From Desulfovibrio desulfuricans (lineage in GTDB: Bacteria; Desulfobacterota; Desulfovibrionia; Desulfovibrionales; Desulfovibrionaceae): a DNA stretch of 64,000 bases. The position numbers and the translations under genes were made by a program. How positions within the stretch are numbered: position 1 is the first letter of the stretch; the number at the start of each line of letters is the position of its first letter. The DNA lies in assembly GCA_015062205.1 (NCBI GenBank), contig SUVB01000027.1, forward strand, positions 62,001 to 126,000, in the 5' to 3' direction. Positions 57,985-64,000 of this stretch are shown here, one piece after another. The notes under the pieces are model-generated. The model saw nothing but the letters and a program-made list of their open reading frames with translations. It made no database searches and was not told where the DNA came from.

Positions 57985-59271
57985 TCATGCCTTGCCGCTC
58001 CCGTCCTCAGGCGCGGCCCACTCCCCTTCCACGTCCAGCCCGGTAAGGCGGCGACGCAGCATGTCCAGCGCGTGGCTGGAGGCCAGACGGCGGGTACGCT
58101 CCCGCCCGAGATAGCGCCCCTGCGGCCGCAACACGCGCAGCCACGTCTGTCCGGCCTCGTCCAGCGCCACATACACCAGTCCCACGGGTTTGCGCTCCGT
58201 ACCGCCGCCCGGCCCGGCAACGCCGGTGATGCCGAGGCCGTAGGTCGCCCCGCCGCATTCGCGCGCGCCCTGCGCCATGGCCCGCGCCACCTGCGCGCTC
58301 ACGGCCCCGCAGGAGGCCAGCAGGTCTTCCGGCACGCCCAGCAGGCGCGTCTTGGCCGCATTGGCGTAAGTCACAAAGCCGTAGCCGAACACGTCCGACG
58401 CGCCGGGCCTGTCCGTAATGCGTTTGGCCAGCAGCCCGCCCGTGCAGGATTCCGCCGTGGCCACCGTCTCCCCGCGGCGCAGCAGTTCCTCCACCACCAC
58501 GGCTTCGAGCCCCGGCACATCGACGCCGTAGACCACATCCCCCAGCAACGCGCGCGCCTGCGCCACCACGGGCGCGGCCAGGGCCGCAGCGGCCGCCGCG
58601 TCGCGGGCCTTGGCCGTGACGCGCACAAACATCTCCATGTCACCCGCGTAGGTGGCCGCCGTCGGGTTCGCGCCGCCCGTCAGAGAGGCGATGCGCAGGG
58701 CCGCCGCCCCCTCGCCGATGCCGAAGGTCTTCACCATGAAGGAGGCGATGGCCTCCCCGCTCAGGCCCTGCAGGAAGGGAACCACCCCCTCGCGCAGCAT
58801 GGGCTGCAGCTCCGAAGGAGGGCCGGGCAACAGCAGCACGAAGCGCCCCTCGCCCGCGGGCACGGCACAGCCGGGGGCCGTGCCTGCGGCATTGGGAAAG
58901 GCCGTGGCCCCGCGCGGCAGCAGGGCCTGCTTGTACTGATTGGCCGACATGGTGCGTTCGCCGAAATATTCGCGCAGGCGCGCCAGGCTGTCTGCATGCT
59001 CCTCCAGGGGCGCGCCGGTCACGCGGGCCACGGTCTCCTTGGTCAGATCGTCCTCCGTGGGGCCGAGCCCGCCGGTGGTGATGACGATCTCCGAGCGCGC
59101 TAGCGCCTCGCGCAGGGCCTTTTCCAGCCGTCCGGGATTGTCGCCCACGGTGTGCACCTGCAGAAGATCCACCCCGAGAGCCGCCAGTTCGCGCGCCACA
59201 TGGGACGCATCCGAATTGACCGTGTGCCCCAGCAGCAGTTCCGTGCCCACGGAAATAATTTCAGCCTTCAT
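57985..59271 (-). CDS. cinA: CinA-family nicotinamide-nucleotide amidohydrolase / damage-inducible protein
   Basis: A 428-residue two-domain protein. The N-terminal MoCF (molybdopterin-binding-like) part has EIISVGTELLLGHTVNSDASH at the start and VITTGGLGPTEDDLTKE near 62. The C-terminal CinA domain has ATAESCTGGLLAKRITDRPGAS near 283 and GLGITGVAGPGGGTERKPVGLVYVA near 355, with the catalytic Ser and Tyr typical of NMN deamidase. It recycles NMN or acts in nucleotide repair. Overlaps nothing; converges on the molybdopterin gene. Confidence 0.93.
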   Translation of the reverse strand: MKAEIISVGTELLLGHTVNSDASHVARELAALGVDLLQVHTVGDNPGRLEKALREALARSEIVITTGGLGPTEDDLTKETVARVTGAPLEEHADSLARLREYFGERTMSANQYKQALLPRGATAFPNAAGTAPGCAVPAGEGRFVLLLPGPPSELQPMLREGVVPFLQGLSGEAIASFMVKTFGIGEGAAALRIASLTGGANPTAATYAGDMEMFVRVTAKARDAAAAAALAAPVVAQARALLGDVVYGVDVPGLEAVVVEELLRRGETVATAESCTGGLLAKRITDRPGASDVFGYGFVTYANAAKTRLLGVPEDLLASCGAVSAQVARAMAQGARECGGATYGLGITGVAGPGGGTERKPVGLVYVALDEAGQTWLRVLRPQGRYLGRERTRRLASSHALDMLRRRLTGLDVEGEWAAPEDGSGKA

Positions 59272-59484
59272 GTTCTGTTTTCTCCGGAAACGGTTCGCAT
59301 GCCCCTATGCCGGAAACGGCGCGCCCACGCCCGCGTTCCGGCCGGGCCGCACCGGGCCTTCCGCACGGCAGGGCATTGTTTTTTCGCACGGTATTGCATA
59401 CAAGGGGCTGGGCGGCGCGTCCCTTCGCCCCCGGCCGTCCGGGCGCGCCGCGTGCATCCGCGCCCCGCTCCAAGGAGGTATCGC

Positions 59485-59940
59485 ATGCGCACACTGCTCG
59501 CCGCAAGCCTTTGCGTCCTGCTTCTGGCCTCGTCCGTCACGGCGGAGGACATCGCCACCAAATATCTGAGCATATCCCTGCCGGACAACTGGAAGGTGGT
59601 CATGGCCCCCTCGGAAAATCAGACGACCTCCACTGTCATCGTGTCCACGGCCTCCGGCAATACGTCGGTGGGCTTCGTGTGCGGCCCCAGCGGCGGCGCG
59701 GACGCCAAAACCGTGGCCGAGCTGTTCGCCGGGCAGTTCAGGGCCTCCCGGCCGCCGGTGGAAAAAAACGGCCAGTACACCTTCTCCTTCCTGCAGCAGC
59801 AGACGCCGTGCCAGGCATGGGTGGCCGCCGAGGGCGACACCTTCATGGTCACGACGCTGCTGGGCGACCGCAAGGTCGGGCTGGCCTTTGTGAAAAAACA
59901 CGTGAAAAGCGAGGATTACGCCGCCCTGCTGCCCAAGTAG
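59485..59940 (+). CDS. Small secreted protein of unknown function, 151 residues
   Basis: ATG 59485 follows CAAGGAGG. A Sec signal peptide (LLAASLCVLLLASSVTA) is cleaved near residue 20. The mature domain opens KYLSISLPDNWKVVMAPSENQ and contains GQYTFSFLQQQTPCQAWVAAEGDTFMVTTLLGD; it resembles small periplasmic beta-rich proteins, but I cannot name a family with confidence. It diverges from cinA. Confidence 0.75.
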   Translation: MRTLLAASLCVLLLASSVTAEDIATKYLSISLPDNWKVVMAPSENQTTSTVIVSTASGNTSVGFVCGPSGGADAKTVAELFAGQFRASRPPVEKNGQYTFSFLQQQTPCQAWVAAEGDTFMVTTLLGDRKVGLAFVKKHVKSEDYAALLPK

Positions 59941-59998
59941 CGCAACCGGCGGCGTGCGGATGCGGCCCCCGCCCCGCGACGGCAGGGCCGCAAGCCGG

Positions 59999-60976
59999 TC
60001 ATTGCATGCGGCATTCCTGTCCGCACGCCTTCCAGATGTCCTTGAGGCGCGCCACGAACTCGCTTCCGTATATCTCCCCCTCCCAGCGCTGCGCCTTCAG
60101 TTCGTCCACCAGCCTCTTGCTGCGCCGCAGGGCCTCGCGCACGGGCGCATATTCGGGGTTGCCCTCCAGAATCACGTTGTAGCCGTCCACATCCCTGATG
60201 CGGTAGCGCAGAGGCACGTTCCAGCTGCGTATGCACATCCGAAAAAGATAGCAGTTCAGCACAAACAGGCCCACGCCGCCGCCCTTGGCGTCAAAAAGAC
60301 TGGCATACTCCCTTGCCTTGTCCAGCCCGGTGCCCGCATATTCTTCTGAAGCGATCCCCTCATCGTGCAGAAAATATTCCGTCGTATCATAATAATACTG
60401 CGGAAAGCCGGCGCAGACCATGCGCGCGCCGTAGTCGCCGTCGTCCGCTCCGTAGAGGCCGTAATCCTCATTCCAGCGGCCGAGCACCTCGGAAACAGCC
60501 TTGGGAATGATGATGGCCCGGCCTGGAAGGTTGGTAAGGCAGATGGCAAGGTCGCCCTCCGGAGTGTGTATGGTTCCCGGATTCAGGGTCATGCTCTCCT
60601 TCCCCAGTGAGGGGCCAAGCGTGGACAGGGGCTTGCCGTACGCCCACAGGCGGAACAGCCGTTCCAGGCAGTCGGGCCGCAGCGCCTTCATGTCATTGTC
60701 CAGCTTCATGTAAAAGGGCGTGTCCACCGCCTGCCAGCCGATGTTGCAGGCGCAGGAGATGCCCATGTTGCGCGGCAGCAGGAACAGATTGTCGATGAGC
60801 CCGGCTTCCCTGAATTCCACAAGGCGCGCCCGCAGCGCAGGCTCGCTGCCGTTGTCCACCACCGTCACCACAAAGGGGACGCCCCTGTCCAGCTTGTGGA
60901 GAGACAGTATGGCCTCCTGCGTGAGCCGGGGCCGATTGAAAACCGGAATGGTGATGTTCAGCAGGGGAGCAGCCAT
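59999..60976 (-). CDS. Glycosyltransferase family 2 protein
   Basis: A 325-residue GT-A enzyme. ITIPVFNRPRLTQEAILSLHKL is the nucleotide-sugar-binding start, FVVTVVDNGSEP the next strand, and MKLDNDMKALRP carries the DxD-like metal motif (DND). GLYGADDGDYGARMVCAGF is the acceptor loop. ATG 60976 has GGAGG upstream; the ORF start at 61150 is too early. No polysaccharide cluster surrounds it, so the acceptor is unknown. Confidence 0.87.
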   Translation of the reverse strand: MAAPLLNITIPVFNRPRLTQEAILSLHKLDRGVPFVVTVVDNGSEPALRARLVEFREAGLIDNLFLLPRNMGISCACNIGWQAVDTPFYMKLDNDMKALRPDCLERLFRLWAYGKPLSTLGPSLGKESMTLNPGTIHTPEGDLAICLTNLPGRAIIIPKAVSEVLGRWNEDYGLYGADDGDYGARMVCAGFPQYYYDTTEYFLHDEGIASEEYAGTGLDKAREYASLFDAKGGGVGLFVLNCYLFRMCIRSWNVPLRYRIRDVDGYNVILEGNPEYAPVREALRRSKRLVDELKAQRWEGEIYGSEFVARLKDIWKACGQECRMQ

Positions 60977-61257
60977 GTTGCGTACCTCCGACGTCAGGGG
61001 CTGAAATTCTACGGACTTGCTTTCCCGAGCGCAAGCGGACGGGCCGCGCAGCCGGGCCGGACGATCCTGCCTGCACAGGGCTTTCCCTGCCCCGCTGCAC
61101 CGGCGCGTTTTGCCCGCCTGCCCGGCTTTTTGGGCCGCACGGCTTGACAACAGCGCGTAAAAAGCTTTGAGTCGTCTATCGGCATCACAATTGCCTGCCC
61201 GGCTCCGGTTCAGGGGCAGGCGAAAACGCGCCGGTAAACTCTCAGGAGGATGTGCTG

Positions 61258-61530
61258 ATGACTAAAGCTGACCTGGTCGAAAAGATCGCCGCCAAGGCCA
61301 ACCTGACCAAGGCTGCCGCCGAACGTGCCCTCAATGCTTTCCTTGATTCCGTGGAGGACGCCCTCGTCAAGGAATCCAAACTCACGCTTACCGGGTTCGG
61401 CACGTTTGCGGTGGAAAGCCGCAAGGCCCGTCAGGGGCGCAACCCCCGCACCGGCGACACCCTGACCATACCGGCATGCAAGATTCTGAAATTCCGTCCC
61501 GGCAAGATGCTTAAGGACGCCGTGAACTGA
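61258..61530 (+). CDS. hup: DNA-binding protein HU
   Basis: A 90-residue histone-like protein: [22 protein letters not shown] at the start, [24 protein letters not shown] as the DNA-binding arm signature, and [12 protein letters not shown] at the end. It compacts and bends DNA. ATG 61258 is 8 bases from AGGAGG. A TTGACA at 61144-61149 is the likely -35, but no good -10 box follows at the right distance. Confidence 0.96.
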   Translation: MTKADLVEKIAAKANLTKAAAERALNAFLDSVEDALVKESKLTLTGFGTFAVESRKARQGRNPRTGDTLTIPACKILKFRPGKMLKDAVN

Positions 61531-61576
61531 CAATATTCTCCGGTCGGGCGCAGTGCGGCCGGTCGGCATCTTCTGC

Positions 61577-61634
61577 AGCCCGTCCACCGGGAAAGTTTTG
61601 TTTTCCCGGAAGGCGGGCTTGCCTTTTTTCCCCG
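61577..61634 (+). terminator. Nested hairpin terminator after HU
   Basis: Inner stem CCGGGAAA...TTTTCCCGG within outer AGCCCG...CGGGCT, followed by GCC and six T residues. Confidence 0.78.
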
Positions 61635-61704
61635 AACAGGGTATGGTGTCTCGTTATGTTGGGGGCTCGTCCGCGCGAGCCCGTTACAAGGGGGGGTGAT
61701 ATTC

Positions 61705-61908
61705 TTGCCCGGTGTTTTTCTGAACGAAGACGATTACAATTTCGATATCGCGCTGCGTCGCTTCAAGAAGCAGGTGGAAAAGGCCGGCATTCTTTCCGAA
61801 ATGAAGAAGCGCCAGCACTACGAAAAGCCCAGCGTGATGCGCAAAAAGAAGAAGGCCGCCGCCCGGAAGCGGCTGATGAAGAAAATCAGGAAAATGAACA
61901 TGGCCTAA
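61705..61908 (+). CDS. rpsU: 30S ribosomal protein S21 (TTG start)
   Basis: A 67-residue protein, [23 protein letters not shown] in the ORF track, where the first codon is TTG 61705 read as Met. The family begins MPGV, and AAGGGGGG sits 8 bases upstream of this TTG, so it is preferred over GTG 61696. The C-terminus is very basic ([17 protein letters not shown]). It binds 16S rRNA near the anti-Shine-Dalgarno. Confidence 0.94.
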   Translation: MPGVFLNEDDYNFDIALRRFKKQVEKAGILSEMKKRQHYEKPSVMRKKKKAAARKRLMKKIRKMNMA

Positions 61909-62010
61909 CCCGCCGGCATCTTCGTTGCGCTCCGCTTTCGGCCCTGCCGGAGGCGCAGCCGCGAAGCGGCGGCTGCCCGGCGTTCACGCCGGGGATGTTC
62001 CGGTTGCCAT

Positions 62011-62039
62011 GCGGGAAGCCCAAGGGCTTCCCGCTTTTT
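62011..62039 (+). terminator. Intrinsic terminator after rpsU
   Basis: GCGGGAAGCCC-AA-GGGCTTCCCGC (62011-62034) followed by five T residues. Confidence 0.88.
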
Positions 62040-62099
62040 GTCTTGCTTCGGCCCCGGCAGCCGCCGTGCGGCCGCGCACCCCTCCACCCCACCAGAGTC

Positions 62100-62558
62100 A
62101 TGAGCGCCACACTTTTTGAACAGATCGACAAGGATTATGTGCAGGCCTACAAGGCCAAGGACGCGGTGCGCGTCACCGTGCTGCGCCTGCTGAAGACGGC
62201 AGTGAAAAACCGTCTGGTGGACCTCAAGCGTCCCGGCGGCACGCTTTCCGACGAGGAAATGCTCGATCTCATCCTCAAGGAAGGCAAGCAACGCCAGGAT
62301 TCCATCGAGCAGTACACGGCCGCGGGGCGCGCCGACCTGGCCGACAAGGAACAGGCGGAACTGGACGTCATTCGGGAATACATGCCTAGGCCTCTTACGC
62401 CGGAAGAACTCGCCGCCGTCATTGACGCCGCCGTGGCCGAGACCGGCGCGGCCTCGCCCAGGGACATGGGCAAGGTCATGTCCGCCGTCATGGCCCGCTG
62501 CAAGGGACGCGTGGACGGCAAGGTTCTGTCGGCAGCCGTGAAGCAGCGCCTGCAATAA
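62100..62558 (+). CDS. yqeY: GatB/YqeY domain protein
   Basis: A 152-residue protein with the YqeY fold, an RNA-binding domain shared with the C-terminus of GatB. KAKDAVRVTVLRLLKTAVKNRLVDL near residue 17, EYMPRPLTPEELAAVIDAAVAE near 97 and MGKVMSAVMARCKGRVDGKVLSAAVKQRL at the end are diagnostic. ATG 62100 lies 60 nt after the rpsU terminator; the ORF start at 61656 is a shadow. rpsU-yqeY adjacency is common in bacteria. Confidence 0.93.
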   Translation: MSATLFEQIDKDYVQAYKAKDAVRVTVLRLLKTAVKNRLVDLKRPGGTLSDEEMLDLILKEGKQRQDSIEQYTAAGRADLADKEQAELDVIREYMPRPLTPEELAAVIDAAVAETGAASPRDMGKVMSAVMARCKGRVDGKVLSAAVKQRLQ

Positions 62559-62676
62559 CGCGCGCCGGCGTTGCCGTGCATACAATGCGGGCGTGCGCCG
62601 CGCCCGCCTGTGTCTTCCCTGCAATAGGCGTCGTCGCGTCTTTTCCGGCCCATGAACATATTGAGGCAAACGCCGC

Positions 62677-64000
62677 ATGATCCACGCCCGCACGCTCCAG
62701 GCCCTTGAGTTCCACCGCATCACGGAACAGCTGGCTGCCCTGTGCGTTTCCGGCGTGGGGCGCGGCCGCGCCCTCGCGCTGGCCCCTCTGCCCGACGCGG
62801 CGGCCGTGGCTGCGGCGGCCCGCGTGTACGAGGAGGCGGCGGACTGGGCCGGGCGCCCCGTGGAGGGCGGCGCGGCCTTCAGCCTCAGCGCCTTTCCCGA
62901 CGTCAGCGGCCTGCTGGCCGCCGCCGCGCCGGAGCATTCGCGCGCCTTCAATCCCGATGTGGACGCCTTTTGGGCGCTGCGCGAAATGCTGCGCCTCGCC
63001 AAGGAGGCTCACGCCTCCATCGCCGCGCCCGACGCGGCGCAACGCTGGCCGCACCTCCTGGCGTTGGCCCAGGGCTCTCCCCTGCCCGTGCAGCTTACGG
63101 CCGCCCTGCTGCGCTGCATTTCCGACGACGGCCTGCTGCGCGACGAGAGCTCGCCCGAACTCTACCGCCTGCGCGGCGAACTGCGCCGCCTGCACCAGAA
63201 CTGCATGCGCAAGGTCAGGGACTTCGCCCTGCAGTACAACATGCTGGCCTGGTTGCAGGACGAGTTCATGACGCTCTCGTCCGACCGTTATGTGCTGCCG
63301 CTCAAGGCCAATTTCAAGGGCCGCATGCAGGGCATCATCCATGACTGGTCGCAAACGGGCGAAACCTGCTACTTCGAGCCCATGTTCCTGGTGGAAATCA
63401 ACAACCGCCTGCAGGAGCTGAAGCGCGAGGAACGCGAGGAAGAGCGCAAGGTTCTGGCCTACCTGCGCGACCTGCTGGCGGCGGAACTGCCGGGGGCGCG
63501 CGCCGCTCTGGAACTGCTGGCCCGGCTGGACGTGCTGCAGGCCGCGCGCCGCCTCGCCGGCCTGTTTGACGGGCGCATCCTGCCGCTCACGTCCGAGAGC
63601 GAGGGCATCTGCCTGCTGGGGGCCCGCCATCCGCTGCTCATGCTTGCCCGCGCGGACGGGGGCGCGGCGGACGGCAAAAATGCTGCCGCCCAAGGCCGCG
63701 AGCCCGTGCGCCCGCTGGACATCACCCTGCGCCCCGGCGAGCGCGCGCTGGTCATCACCGGCGGCAACGCGGGCGGCAAAACCGTCTGCCTCAAGACGCT
63801 GGGACTCATCACGGCCATGACGCTGAGCGGCCTGCCCGTGCCCGTCGGCCCCGGCTCGCATCTGCCGTGGTTCAACCGCATGGACGCCTTTATCGGCGAC
63901 GAGCAGAGCCTTGCGGACAATGTTTCCACCTTCACGGCGCAAATCGAGCATCTGGGCAAGGCATGGAAGCATCTGGACGCCAACGGCCTCGTGCTGCTGG
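62677..64000 (+). CDS. mutS2: Endonuclease MutS2, N-terminal part (cut by window edge)
   Basis: This frame is open to the right edge and is not in the ORF track. From ATG 62677 (GAGG ten bases upstream) it gives 441 residues. LQALEFHRITEQLAALCVS is the MutS2 start, SSDRYVLPLKANFKGRMQGIIHDWSQTGETCYFEP near 205 is the MutS2 core block, and the ATPase Walker A ITGGNAGGKTVCLKTLGL near 365 reads GGNAGGKT. MutS2 blocks recombination and acts on collided ribosomes in some bacteria. The Smr nuclease domain lies beyond the window. Confidence 0.9.
   Translation, partial: MIHARTLQALEFHRITEQLAALCVSGVGRGRALALAPLPDAAAVAAAARVYEEAADWAGRPVEGGAAFSLSAFPDVSGLLAAAAPEHSRAFNPDVDAFWALREMLRLAKEAHASIAAPDAAQRWPHLLALAQGSPLPVQLTAALLRCISDDGLLRDESSPELYRLRGELRRLHQNCMRKVRDFALQYNMLAWLQDEFMTLSSDRYVLPLKANFKGRMQGIIHDWSQTGETCYFEPMFLVEINNRLQELKREEREEERKVLAYLRDLLAAELPGARAALELLARLDVLQAARRLAGLFDGRILPLTSESEGICLLGARHPLLMLARADGGAADGKNAAAQGREPVRPLDITLRPGERALVITGGNAGGKTVCLKTLGLITAMTLSGLPVPVGPGSHLPWFNRMDAFIGDEQSLADNVSTFTAQIEHLGKAWKHLDANGLVLL

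Overview
The window looks like a chromosomal segment of a sulfidogenic deltaproteobacterium of the Desulfovibrionaceae, most likely a gut-type Desulfovibrio. The evidence is a high-GC genome, a periplasmic HynBA [NiFe] hydrogenase, a nitrite-reducing NrfHA cytochrome complex, a glycyl-radical isethionate sulfite-lyase with its activase, TRAP transport, two sigma54 enhancer-binding proteins and a selenocysteine-containing HesB-like protein beside selenium-handling genes. I could not run a database search, so the genus is inference. There are no rRNA genes, insertion sequences, CRISPR arrays or recognisable prophage. One tRNA gene (Leu, CAA) is present.

Layout. 1-4.7 kb: the cut-off N-terminus of mfd; a HesB-like selenoprotein whose in-frame UGA splits it in the ORF track; pyrR; and a four-gene selenium cluster (yedE, a TusA/YedF-like gene, a DUF3343 gene and a YjeF/ribokinase-like gene). 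4.8-9.7 kb: a YbhN/UPF0104 membrane protein, greA behind a terminator-bearing leader, an AI-2E family permease and a D-Ala-D-Ala carboxypeptidase. 9.7-14.1 kb: an O-acetylhomoserine sulfhydrylase diverging from the hynBA hydrogenase operon. 14.4-27.2 kb: tRNA-Leu, then mostly housekeeping genes (panD, dapB, ligA, uvrB, aat, clpA, clpS, a CYTH enzyme, radA).

27.4-39.5 kb is the accessory core. The operon islA-islB-sigma54 regulator-EamA transporter runs leftward from a sigma54-type promoter, with three perfect copies of a 16-bp palindrome (GATGCA-N4-TGCATC) upstream. Beyond it lie the remnant of a divergent TRAP solute-binding gene, a TRAP operon (dctP-dctQ-dctM-secreted protein) and a divergent amidohydrolase-like gene that lacks the usual metal ligands. 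The likely logic is uptake of a sulfonate such as isethionate, radical C-S cleavage to acetaldehyde plus sulfite, and use of sulfite as respiratory electron acceptor.

39.7-49 kb: a small unknown gene behind a consensus sigma70 promoter, proC, AMIN-domain and TPR proteins, hypA and hypB (nickel insertion for hydrogenase), a secreted unknown, a DUF362 ferredoxin protein, and upp-uraA. 49.1-53.2 kb: a second sigma54 regulator faces, across a very AT-rich gap, an iron-alcohol-dehydrogenase-like gene that has a consensus sigma54 promoter but has lost three of four metal ligands. Next comes a coding-like stretch with an 11-C tract and no proper stop. 53.3-64 kb: nrfHA, an orphan molybdopterin oxidoreductase, cinA, a secreted protein, a GT2 glycosyltransferase, HU, rpsU (TTG start), yqeY and the start of mutS2.

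The most useful leads are the palindrome-controlled isethionate locus with its decayed binding-protein gene and embedded EamA transporter, the metal-site-deficient alcohol dehydrogenase homologue under sigma54 control, and the HesB selenoprotein that ordinary gene calling would miss or truncate.
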